From: Bacteroides zhangwenhongii | GTDB lineage: Bacteria; Bacteroidota; Bacteroidia; Bacteroidales; Bacteroidaceae | Assembly (NCBI RefSeq): GCF_009193325.2 | Contig: NZ_CP059856.1 | Location: 310,001-374,000, forward strand | Direction: 5' to 3' | Length of the DNA stretch: 64,000 nt | Shown here: positions 1 through 9,100 of the stretch, one piece after another | How positions within the stretch are numbered: position 1 is the stretch's first letter | How the letters are laid out: each line of letters begins with the position of its first letter | The notes under the pieces: generated by a model | Told to the model about the DNA's origin: nothing | Seen by the model: only the letters and a program-made list of their open reading frames with translations | The model's database searches: none | Translations under genes and position numbers: made by a program

Positions 1-645
1 ATCATAACCTGCCAACCGGAACATCTTGGCGATGTGTTCCTGGTATTTGTTACGGATGTTGGTAGTCTGTTCGTCTTCTTCCAGATAATAATCGCGTTGT
101 CCCATTCCGATACCACCCTGATAGGTCTGTACTATATTCATCGAACTGTTCATATCATCCGCACCAACAAACATCGTGAAGTAAGGCCGTATACCTCTCT
201 TCTGACTTTCGGCAATGTATGCGTAGATTTCGTTCTTGTCTTTCAGCGCATCGATAGCGGCCAATTCGTCTTTAATCGGAGCTACTCCCTCCTGGTTCAA
301 CTTCACACTATCCATTGCGATATTGTAAAGGTCGCCAACTTTCTGAGCGGCGCTTCCCGGAGCATTGTCCGTCTTTGCGGCCAGTTCGGCAATCAGGGAT
401 TTCAATTGTTCACGGCTGTTCTCACGCAACATATCGAATGTTCCGAAACGGGAATATTCGTCAGTCAACGGGTGATCTTTCACCCAACCGCCACACGCAT
501 ATTGATAAAAACTTGTACCCGGCACAGCCGTGGTATCCAGATTAGCAAGGTCGATACCGGACGTCAGTACGGCCTCTTTCTTACTGTTACATCCTGTTGT
601 CATAAGGCATACCGCAAGAATTGGTAAATACTTGGTTACTTTCAT
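1..645 (-). CDS. M13-family metallopeptidase (PepO/neprilysin-like), N-terminal part
   Basis: The frame is open from an ATG at 645 to the left edge, so only the first 215 residues are present. It begins with a lipoprotein signal (lipobox around TTGC, Cys19), so the product should be an envelope-anchored lipoprotein. The following segment, with FYQYACGGWVKDHPL, LRENSREQLKSLI and GIGMGQRDYYLEED, matches the N-terminal peptidase_M13_N domain. That family consists of zinc endopeptidases cutting short peptides outside the cytoplasm. The zinc motif HExxH would lie in the missing C-terminal half. It lies 48 bp downstream of the ABC-F gene on the same strand, with no clear promoter between them. Family assignment is firm; substrate is unknown. 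Confidence 0.9.
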   Translation of the reverse strand, partial: MKVTKYLPILAVCLMTTGCNSKKEAVLTSGIDLANLDTTAVPGTSFYQYACGGWVKDHPLTDEYSRFGTFDMLRENSREQLKSLIAELAAKTDNAPGSAAQKVGDLYNIAMDSVKLNQEGVAPIKDELAAIDALKDKNEIYAYIAESQKRGIRPYFTMFVGADDMNSSMNIVQTYQGGIGMGQRDYYLEEDEQTTNIRNKYQEHIAKMFRLAGYD

Positions 646-693
646 ACTTAATATAATATATTATAGAATTATCATGTTATGCGAAGGAAGGCC

Positions 694-2652
694 CTAGCCT
701 TTCACTTCTTCCAGTTCCATCGACACCCGTTCCCACTCTTCAACGATTGTGTCCAACTGTTGTTTCAGTTTCTGATGGCGTTCATATAGCTGCATATCCG
801 AAGCCCCTTCCGGAGTCGCCATCTTCTCTTCCACAATGGCAATCGCGGCTTCCGTCTCTTCTATCGAGGCTTCACAGTCCGCTACCTGACGTTCGAGTTT
901 CTTAATCTTCTTATTCAACTCTTTCTGTGCCTCATAAGAAAGTTTGTTCTCCGAAGGTTGCACGGCTTCCTGTTCTCCATTTCCTTTGGCTGTTGCCGTA
1001 GGAGAAACAGACAATCCGGCGCCTTTTTGAAGTTCATTCAGGCTATCTATCTTTTTCTTTTGCAGAAATTCATAAATACCTCCGAGATGCTCTTTCACCA
1101 CTCCTCCACCGAACTCATATACTTTAGTCGCAAGTCCGTCCAAAAAATCACGGTCGTGACTGACAAGAATGACTGTGCCGTCAAATTCACGGATCGCTTC
1201 TTTCAACACATCCTTTGAACGCATATCCAAGTGATTGGTCGGTTCGTCAAGAATCAGGAAGTTTACAGGTTCAAGAAGAAGTTTGATCATTGCCAATCGG
1301 GTACGTTCTCCACCGGAAAGGACTTTGACTTTCTTGTCCGAAGCTTCGCCGCCAAACATGAAGGCACCCAAAATATCCCGTATCTTCAAACGGACATCTC
1401 CCGTTGCTACCCGGTCTATGGTATCAAACACCGTCAGATTCTCATCCAACATCTGTGCCTGATTCTGTGCAAAATAACCAATCTGAACATTATGACCGAT
1501 GGTCAGTTTGCCGTCAAAGTCAATCTCACCCATTATACATTTCACCAATGTAGATTTACCTTCACCGTTCTTACCGACAAAAGCTACTTTCTCTCCCCGA
1601 TTGATAGTGAGGTTTACATCATGAAAAACAACATGATTACCATACGCTTTGCGCACGTCTTCGCAAATCACCGGATAGTTTCCGCTACGGCTGGCAGGAG
1701 GAAATTTCAAGCGAAGCGAGGAGTTGTCTTCTTCATCCACTTCAATACGCTCTATCTTTTCCAATTGCTTGATGCGGCTTTGTACCTGCACGGCTTTGGT
1801 TGCTTTATAGCGAAAGCGTTCAATGAAATCTTCCGTATCCTGTATCTGTTTCTGTTGATTCTCGTAAGCGCGGAGCTGCTGTTCGCGACGTTCCTTACGC
1901 AAGACAACAAATTCGTCATACTTCACTTTGTAATCATAAATCTGCCCACAGGTAATTTCGATAGTACGTGTGGTTACGTTGTTCAAGAAAGCGCGGTCGT
2001 GGCTGACTAGTACGACAGCATTGGCACGAGTTGCCAGAAAATTTTCCAGCCATTGGATACTTTCGATATCAAGATGATTGGTCGGCTCGTCGAGCAGCAG
2101 CACATCCGGACGGCGCAACAACAATTTTGCCAGTTCGATACGCATACGCCAACCACCGGAAAACTCTGAAGTAGGACGATCAAAATCCTCACGGCTGAAT
2201 CCCAGTCCAAGAAGTGTCCGTTCGATTTCCGCCTGATAGTTCGTGCCCCCCATCATCAGGAAGCGGTCGTTCTCATGCGTGAAACGGTCTATCAACTGAT
2301 GATATTCCTCCGAATCATAGTCTGTCCGTTCAGCCAGTTCCTGATTCATTCGTTCCAACTTTGCCTGAAGTTCAAAAATATGTTCGAATGCCTGTTCCGC
2401 TTCTCCCATCACCGTCCGGTTGTCGGAAAGAATCATGACCTGAGGCAAATATCCGATAGTTACATCTTTCGGAGTAGCTACAACTCCATGTGTCGGCGAT
2501 TGTAAACCTGCCAATATCTTCAACATGGTCGATTTTCCCGCACCATTCTTGCCGACTAACGCAATGCGGTCTTTCTTATTGATAACATAACTGACATCCT
2601 CAAAAAGGGGTGTCGCATTAAATTCTACTGATAATCCTTCTACTGAAATCAC
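694..2652 (-). CDS. ABC-F type ATP-binding protein (Uup/EttA-like)
   Basis: A soluble protein with two ABC ATPase domains and no membrane segments. Such ABC-F proteins act on ribosomes or translation. The first Walker A is GKNGAGKST (residues 34-42 from the chosen start) with signature SGGWRMRIELAK. The second is GKNGEGKST with LSGGERTRLAM. Both domains carry LLDEPTNHLD or LILDEPTNHLD Walker B/D-loop segments, and the last ~80 residues are a charged coiled coil. I chose the GTG at 2652, which gives VISVEGLSVEF at the N-terminus. The in-frame ATG at 2751 lies inside the terminator hairpin of the preceding gene and upstream of a TATCTTTG box at 2684-2691. The exact ABC-F subtype (housekeeping or antibiotic resistance) cannot be set by eye; the length of about 652 aa fits a housekeeping Uup-like member. 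Confidence 0.92.
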   Translation of the reverse strand: MISVEGLSVEFNATPLFEDVSYVINKKDRIALVGKNGAGKSTMLKILAGLQSPTHGVVATPKDVTIGYLPQVMILSDNRTVMGEAEQAFEHIFELQAKLERMNQELAERTDYDSEEYHQLIDRFTHENDRFLMMGGTNYQAEIERTLLGLGFSREDFDRPTSEFSGGWRMRIELAKLLLRRPDVLLLDEPTNHLDIESIQWLENFLATRANAVVLVSHDRAFLNNVTTRTIEITCGQIYDYKVKYDEFVVLRKERREQQLRAYENQQKQIQDTEDFIERFRYKATKAVQVQSRIKQLEKIERIEVDEEDNSSLRLKFPPASRSGNYPVICEDVRKAYGNHVVFHDVNLTINRGEKVAFVGKNGEGKSTLVKCIMGEIDFDGKLTIGHNVQIGYFAQNQAQMLDENLTVFDTIDRVATGDVRLKIRDILGAFMFGGEASDKKVKVLSGGERTRLAMIKLLLEPVNFLILDEPTNHLDMRSKDVLKEAIREFDGTVILVSHDRDFLDGLATKVYEFGGGVVKEHLGGIYEFLQKKKIDSLNELQKGAGLSVSPTATAKGNGEQEAVQPSENKLSYEAQKELNKKIKKLERQVADCEASIEETEAAIAIVEEKMATPEGASDMQLYERHQKLKQQLDTIVEEWERVSMELEEVKG

Positions 2653-2683
2653 TTCTGTCTCTGATTTATAAGATTTTGGACTG

Positions 2684-2691
2684 CAAAGATA
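2684..2691 (-). promoter_or_regulatory. Bacteroides -7 promoter box for the ABC-F gene
   Basis: The minus strand reads TATCTTTG, an exact match to the TAnnTTTG -7 element. Transcription would start about 25-30 nt before the GTG at 2652. No convincing TTTG -33 element is visible. Confidence 0.6.
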
Positions 2692-2740
2692 ATGAATAAT
2701 TATTGTATAAATGTCAGTATCATCCGTTATCAAAAACAAA

Positions 2741-2771
2741 AAAGCAGCCATTCCGAACGAATGACTGCTTC
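2741..2771 (-). terminator. Rho-independent terminator after the nucleotidyltransferase gene
   Basis: A 12-bp stem (2742-2753 with 2759-2770, one mismatch/wobble) closes a 5-nt loop and is followed on the minus strand by a T-rich run. It lies 23 bp past the stop codon at 2794. Confidence 0.75.
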
Positions 2772-2793
2772 CTATCTTAATCTAAGTCCCTCT

Positions 2794-3705
2794 TTAGAAC
2801 AATTTAGCAGGATATTCACCGGCATCTACCAATGCCTGAATCTTGTCTACTACGCTCTGGCGATCTTCCGGATAAGTAACACCGAACCATTTGCTGGTAG
2901 TATCCAACACTTCAACAGTAGCGGTTCCGTCATTAATCAATTTATCCACCATTAATGGAATGAAGAATTCGCTCTTCAGATTTTCCATGTTCTTCGGATC
3001 GCTCAGGAAAGTTTTAAAGAACTCCTCGCTGTAAGCGAAGTAATCTGGAGTGAAGCCCCAGAAATTCATACTTACCGGAGTCGTGTCGGGAGTAGCAGTC
3101 CATTCACCATTATCATCGATATATTTCACTTCACCGTTCAAGCGTTGAATCTTCGTACGTTCTACAACAGAAGTCAGCAATCCTTTCGCATCTGTGCTAC
3201 AGATTCCACGAGATACCGTACCGCTTTCGCTCAAGGTATTTCCTACGCGGAAGCCTACCATTGAATAAACATTCTTCGAACCTTCGGGAAGAGCAGCCAG
3301 ATATTTACCCATCACCTGGAAAGAATCGCGACCATAAAAGTCATCACAGTTAATTACAGCAAACGGTTCTTTAATCACATCGGCACCCATCATTACCGCA
3401 TGGTTAGTACCCCAGGGTTTTGTACGGTCTGCCGGACAAGTAAAACCTTCGGGAAGAGCATCCAACGCTTGAAATACAAGCTCGCAAGGAATATGGCCTT
3501 CATATTTGGAAATAATTTTCTCACGGAAATCCTGTTCAAAGTCTTTGCGGATTACAAATACAAGTTTGCCGAATCCGGCATTGATAGCGTCATAGATTGA
3601 ATAATCCATAATAGTTTCGCCATTAGGACCCAGACCGTCCAATTGTTTCAAGCCTCCATAGCGGCTGCCCATACCGGCTGCCAATAAGAATAAAGTTGGT
3701 TTCAT
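2794..3705 (-). CDS. Sugar-phosphate nucleotidyltransferase
   Basis: A cytoplasmic protein of 303 residues with the NTP-transferase (GT-A fold) signature at its N-terminus: LLAAGMGSRYGGLKQL around residues 7-22, the nucleotide-binding G-x-G-x-R...K loop. An INCDDFYG segment near residue 118 supplies the metal-binding Asp. Such enzymes join a sugar-1-phosphate to an NTP to make an NDP-sugar. It resembles the uncharacterised glucose-1-phosphate uridylyltransferase-like proteins of Bacteroides rather than GalU or RmlA proper, so the sugar and nucleotide are not assigned. It is flanked by its own promoter (3758-3765) and terminator (2741-2771), so it is probably monocistronic. Confidence 0.85.
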   Translation of the reverse strand: MKPTLFLLAAGMGSRYGGLKQLDGLGPNGETIMDYSIYDAINAGFGKLVFVIRKDFEQDFREKIISKYEGHIPCELVFQALDALPEGFTCPADRTKPWGTNHAVMMGADVIKEPFAVINCDDFYGRDSFQVMGKYLAALPEGSKNVYSMVGFRVGNTLSESGTVSRGICSTDAKGLLTSVVERTKIQRLNGEVKYIDDNGEWTATPDTTPVSMNFWGFTPDYFAYSEEFFKTFLSDPKNMENLKSEFFIPLMVDKLINDGTATVEVLDTTSKWFGVTYPEDRQSVVDKIQALVDAGEYPAKLF

Positions 3706-3757
3706 AAATTGTGTAATATTAAAAGGTTAGTGATGTCAACGGCATCAGATTTCGTTG

Positions 3758-3765
3758 CAAAAGTA
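3758..3765 (-). promoter_or_regulatory. Bacteroides -7 promoter box for the nucleotidyltransferase gene
   Basis: The minus strand reads TACTTTTG, an exact TAnnTTTG match, 52 bp upstream of the ATG at 3705. Confidence 0.55.
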
Positions 3766-3833
3766 CAAAAATAGTTGAATCCGACAGGACAAATATCAAT
3801 CATTATTTACCAAAATCGTACAAAAATCATTCA

Positions 3834-6170
3834 TTAGAAGGGATAACCGATAGCAAAATGTATTCCCAAATTTTTCATAAAGGCTCCGGTAACATTGTAA
3901 TACCCACTTCTATCCGTATCGTAAGGCAGATGCAAAGGTACACCGAAATCGAGACGGAACACAAGAATATCCATATCATAACGGAAACCGACACCTGTAC
4001 CCAAAGCAATCTGTTTCGGGAAAGTCTTCAGTTCGAGTTGTGAATTCGGACGAGCCTCATCTTTACGCATCAGCCAGACATTTCCCGCATCCAGGAAAGT
4101 GGCTCCCCAAATACTTTTATAAATACGGAAACGATATTCCACATTTGCCTCAAAGCGGAACGTACCTGTCTGATCGAGGTAAGAATAACGACTTTCCGCC
4201 GGATGATATCCACCGGGACCTATGCTACGCACCGTAAAAGCACGGATACTGTTAGCACCTCCGACATAAAACTGTTCGCTATAAGGAGCTATCGTGGCAT
4301 TTCCATAAGAGAAGAGTGCTCCCAATGCCACACGGGACGCAATTCTGTTATTCTTATCAATATTCCATAAATGACGGAATTCCGTATTTAACTTCACGAA
4401 TTGTGCAAAAGGAACATTCAGCAATCGTTTATCTTCTTTATTAAAAGGCTGACCGAAAGCACGATAGATCACTGAGGTCAGATTTCCGGCAGAAGTCACT
4501 GTAGATTGCCACCAGATAGGATTCTTTATTCTCCGCGTCGAAGCATTGTCATACGTATACGTGTATTCCATAGCAGGAATAAACTGGTCTTTCAAACTGA
4601 TATACAATGCCGGATTCTCCTGAGCAATCTCCATAAATTCTTCCGACTGATGTTGCAGGACGTTGAATGTCAATTTGAAAGGAGTGATACTATGACGGCT
4701 TGTACGTGTCGGCTGGAAATCATATGTCGCATTTCCACCGAATGACAACAATTTATAATATCTCGCACGGTTTAACTGATCGATATACAACCGGAAAGTT
4801 GTGGTTGCCGGAAAGTCAAATTCCATTTTTCCCCAACGTGGGAACACAACTCTGGGAAAAGTCAGTGATGTGGAAAGTCCCATCTCCCAACTGTTCATCA
4901 AAGAACTTTTCTCTCCACCTCCAGTCTGCCACTCATAAGAGCCTTTAAGCTTTACATTCCAGCTTTCTCCACCACCGAAAACGTTGTTACGGGTAACACC
5001 AAAAGCAGCACCGGGACCGGTCTGATCGTTGCTCTTAGTTACTACGTTCAACTCCAACTCGGCATCCAATGGCTTGGCAAAAGTGGCTTGTACACTCACA
5101 TTCAGCGTATCACAAACTGCTGTCGTGTCCTTAGGAGCATATTGTATATCCAAATAGCTGAATATACCCAACTGGCTTAACTTTTCCTGAACCTGCTCTT
5201 GCCTGTATTGACTGTAAAGCCTAGTACGATTGGAAGCACGCATCTGTGCATTACGTACAAACTGTTGATAATTCAACCAACGATAAAGCATATTAGGACG
5301 AACCTGCAACTTCTTATAATAGTGAATATTCAGGTTCTTATACATCATGCTGTCATTCGGGGCTTCTCCATTCTTTCCAAACAGGTAAACAGAGCCATTG
5401 CCTACATAATAAGGACGTTGCGCGGCAGCAGGCAAACCGGGTACGGGAATCAGCCGGAGGCTGATATGCCCGCCGGGCACTAAGGTGGTATCCGCCTGAT
5501 AAGTCATATAGTCGGGACGGAAATAGAAGTATCCCCGATTACGCAACAACGTACTGATACGTGTACGCTCGTCATCCAGGTCCACAACATTGAATTGTTC
5601 GCCGGGACTTATATAGGAACGTCTACGTCCCCGCTCCATAATCCGCAATGTCTGCGGAGTGAAACGCTCGTAATACACCGTATCTATGAAATAGGGATTC
5701 TTCATATCCACCGTGTAAAGAATACCGGCTTTCAAGCTATCCTTCTTATCCGCCAATGTTTCGTAAGTTACTTTTCCATTGAAATAGCCATAATCATGCA
5801 ACAGATTGGTGGCGACTTTGATGCGCACCTCCGGATTGACAGTAGAAATAAAAACAGGAGGATTGGCTGCAAAACGGTTGAACATCCATTTCCCGAATCC
5901 TTTCTTGTACTTCACAAAATCATTGTACATCCACATCTTAAAAGGAATGGGCAGAAACAGAATCTTCGTACTCGGAGCCTTGTCAAGCGCCGCTTCTATC
6001 TCGGTCAATGCCGTCTGACCTACCGAAGTGTTCGATTTATTCTGAATAACCGTTTTATTCCCTGTATAGAGTATTTCGCCTTCGGGCAAATGCTTCGTCA
6101 CCGAACACCCCGAAAACAACATGATACCAATCAGACAGCCTACTAATATGTTACTATATATTCCTTTCAT
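3834..6170 (-). CDS. tamL: TamL-type BamA/TamA-family outer-membrane lipoprotein
   Basis: 778 residues starting with a lipoprotein signal peptide (lipobox LFSGC, Cys22). A mixed POTRA-like region covers roughly residues 30-380. A C-terminal 16-strand-type barrel follows, with the Omp85 pattern (GGANSIRAFTVRSIGPGGY, then alternating aromatic strands) and ends in Phe (FAIGYPF). Bacteroidota replace TamA by this lipidated homologue, TamL, which pairs with TamB to assemble outer-membrane components. Only 2 bp separate it from the tamB stop codon, so the two are surely cotranscribed and probably translationally coupled. The lipobox distinguishes it from ordinary BamA. Confidence 0.88.
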   Translation of the reverse strand: MKGIYSNILVGCLIGIMLFSGCSVTKHLPEGEILYTGNKTVIQNKSNTSVGQTALTEIEAALDKAPSTKILFLPIPFKMWMYNDFVKYKKGFGKWMFNRFAANPPVFISTVNPEVRIKVATNLLHDYGYFNGKVTYETLADKKDSLKAGILYTVDMKNPYFIDTVYYERFTPQTLRIMERGRRRSYISPGEQFNVVDLDDERTRISTLLRNRGYFYFRPDYMTYQADTTLVPGGHISLRLIPVPGLPAAAQRPYYVGNGSVYLFGKNGEAPNDSMMYKNLNIHYYKKLQVRPNMLYRWLNYQQFVRNAQMRASNRTRLYSQYRQEQVQEKLSQLGIFSYLDIQYAPKDTTAVCDTLNVSVQATFAKPLDAELELNVVTKSNDQTGPGAAFGVTRNNVFGGGESWNVKLKGSYEWQTGGGEKSSLMNSWEMGLSTSLTFPRVVFPRWGKMEFDFPATTTFRLYIDQLNRARYYKLLSFGGNATYDFQPTRTSRHSITPFKLTFNVLQHQSEEFMEIAQENPALYISLKDQFIPAMEYTYTYDNASTRRIKNPIWWQSTVTSAGNLTSVIYRAFGQPFNKEDKRLLNVPFAQFVKLNTEFRHLWNIDKNNRIASRVALGALFSYGNATIAPYSEQFYVGGANSIRAFTVRSIGPGGYHPAESRYSYLDQTGTFRFEANVEYRFRIYKSIWGATFLDAGNVWLMRKDEARPNSQLELKTFPKQIALGTGVGFRYDMDILVFRLDFGVPLHLPYDTDRSGYYNVTGAFMKNLGIHFAIGYPF

Positions 6171-6172
6171 TC

Positions 6173-9100
6173 TTACTTCTTTTTCTTAAAGATGAACAGT
6201 TCACTGAGTTTATCCAGTTTCTTGCGAAGTACCAGACCGACTCCGGTCTCCGTAATCTCGCCTTCGAGCACGCTCTCATAGTTCTTATCGTAGAACAGAC
6301 GGACATAGCGGGTTCCTGTCCTATCCAGACGGTATTCCAAAGAGATATTGTCGATGAATGACTCGGCATTATTCGTCGCATTCTCACCCGTAGAGACCTT
6401 ACCGCCAATAACGATCTGGAACCGGTTATTGAAGAGACGTTGCGAGTAACGGAAGCTGTAATCCGTACGCTTACCACCGGTATCTGAAAGATCATGATCT
6501 TCGATACCCACCGAGACACTTGCATTCTTCAAATTGCCCATCAACGAGTTAATCTGACTACTCAACACGGAATTCAAGGCAGACCCCATATTCAGCTTGC
6601 CTACTCCACCACCTCCACCGCCAATCGGTCCGGTACCGAGATAGGTTTTCATCACCATGATATAAAGTGCCTGTTTGCCGCGTTCTTCCGCTCCCATAGC
6701 CGTAAGTTCATTTTGTATGGTTGCGTCTTCGGGAGCCGACACATCAAATGCAAACGAAAGATTATCCAACCGGTTCTTGATTACAATGGAAACATCGAAA
6801 TTAACCGTACGTGTTCCACCATTCTCTCCTTCGGATACGGAAGCGCGGATACGGTCGGTCGCCTTAAAGTTCAACATCGGGTCCATCGGATTGCCTGTCC
6901 ATTCTACGTAACTACCGTTATCTATGGCAAACTCTTTGGCTGCAATCACCGGCAAAGCATATTTCATCAAACCACCGCTCAAGGTATAACGTCCTGTCAG
7001 GGTCAAGTCACCCTGCGGAGTATATTTCATGGAAAGGTCACCTCCCCCTTCCAGTTCGATACGATTGTCATTGCTCGCATCCAAATCTACTTTCAAACGG
7101 ACGGAAGGATCAATATGAACCATCATAACCATGTCCAGACCGCCTAAAGAAACTGTCGGCACTTCCTGACGGACAACGGTAGTAGTATCACTGAACGAAG
7201 TAAAAGTGACCAAACTGCCCAGACGATCCTGTACAGTCAACGGTGAGTCTGTCAGTATATACGAAACATCGGTATTACCCAGCAGACTGATGTTTCCCCG
7301 CATATTCAATCCATCCAAAGGTCCCTTTACTGTTGCACGGAAATCGGCAAATACCTTTCCATAAACCAAACTTTCACGGGTACGCTTAGCATCCAGAAGC
7401 GTATAATTCTGCGCAAGCATATTCAGATTTGCCATCGGACGACTCATATCGCGGAAATCTACATAGCCATCAATCGTAAACGGATTTTTCGACGTAGTGT
7501 AAATTGCGAATTTATCAAATAACAGACGGTTATTATTTATCTGCACCGGACGATTATCGAACATAAAACGAGCACCATACTGTCGGGAAAGAACAGCTAC
7601 ACTATCCAATGACAGTTCTCCGTTAATCAGAGGTTGTTCGGTGCTGCCCGTTATTTTCAGATTACCATCCAAATCGCCCGATAAAGTGACCATCTGATCG
7701 GGAACAAACACATTAGCCACCCGAAGCGGGAAATGCTCCAGTTCCGTATTCACCTCCAAGCTGTCTTTCCCCGTCCCGGTAGGTATCAACTTACCATCCG
7801 CCAGCAATACTTCCACTTGGTCGTGATTCAAGTACGCATTCAGATACTGCTTTCCCTGCTCGCCCGGTAGCCATGTAGCACCTAGCGTAACATCTCCAAT
7901 ACGTTGCCGTTCGTATGTCAACTCATCGATAGACAACTCCGCAGACAGTTGAAGGTCCTTTTCCGTCTGTACATAATGAGCTTCCGCAGAGAACAGTCCG
8001 GTTATCTCCGGGAAATAGGGAAGTACACTGCTAAGCTCCGCCAAACGGATTCTCCGGATTTCAACATCGATATTCTGTAAAGACACGGTATCTCCCGGAA
8101 CGGAATGAATACGGAAACCCATCCCTTCATCATCCCACATATCCACATTGGCATATACACGCATATTCTTATGCAGATAGATCCAGTTATGCTTCTCATT
8201 GAAATGGAATTTCTGGAAAGCGATAATCGGGTTTTCCGGGATTAAGGTAAAAGCAATACCGTTGCCTTTTCCGTGTCCTTCAAATAAAGGACGGGCATTG
8301 ACACCCAACAGTACGCCTGTTTCTCCTTTTTCGTTTTTATAATCGACCAGCAACTCCGCATCCCGGTCACGAATTTCTCCCGTAATAGCAGTCGAGAAAG
8401 AGAACTGCGGATTCTTCGGTCCGTTAATCACTCCGGCACGCAGCTTCATGGAGGTAGTATCTTGCTTGACAGTAAAGAATATGGTATCCAGTTGCAAAGT
8501 ATCGACCTTCAATGTATGAATGGCTGCCTTACCATTAATACCCCAGTCCGGAGCGGTTCCGAACTTCATGGATGCATCCTGATAGGATATGTTCTGGGTA
8601 GCCAGGAAATAGGCTAACGGATTCTCTTTTCCTGCAGAGAAAGAGAGTATAGCAGTCGGCAAAGCTTCACGCAATTCGGCATGATCCAATGCTTTTTCAT
8701 CAATTTGTCTCATCAGCACATCCACAAAATGAGTAGACTGCCGAATCAACGGTTCCACTCCGGAGCGTGCACTCAAGTTGAGTTTCATATCTCCGGACAC
8801 CAAATGGGTAAACACCCGATTCTGGCGGGCTTCCGCAGAAAAGTTAAAAGCAAGCGGATGCTTCATCGGCTGCGGCATTAATCCCAACTCATGCAAATCC
8901 AATTGAGTGACATCCATTGTCACTTTTCCATCGGGATAACTGTGTGCCAAGTTATATTCGGCCTCAGTCGTCATCTTCAGCAAAGCATTGTCACTGGTCA
9001 GACGGGCTGTTACCAATGCCCCTTTCAAAGCTCCAATCAAATCAACATTCGAGAGATGATATTGGGCATAATGAAGCTGATCTAACGACAGATTCAATTT

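Noticed and set aside
34..627. Open frame of 197 codons on the plus strand at the left edge
   Set aside because: It is antisense to the M13 peptidase start, which has a lipobox and family motifs; the plus frame shows no domain.
1231..2010. 259-codon plus-strand frame
   Set aside because: Shadow of the ABC-F gene; composition is that of a reversed coding strand.
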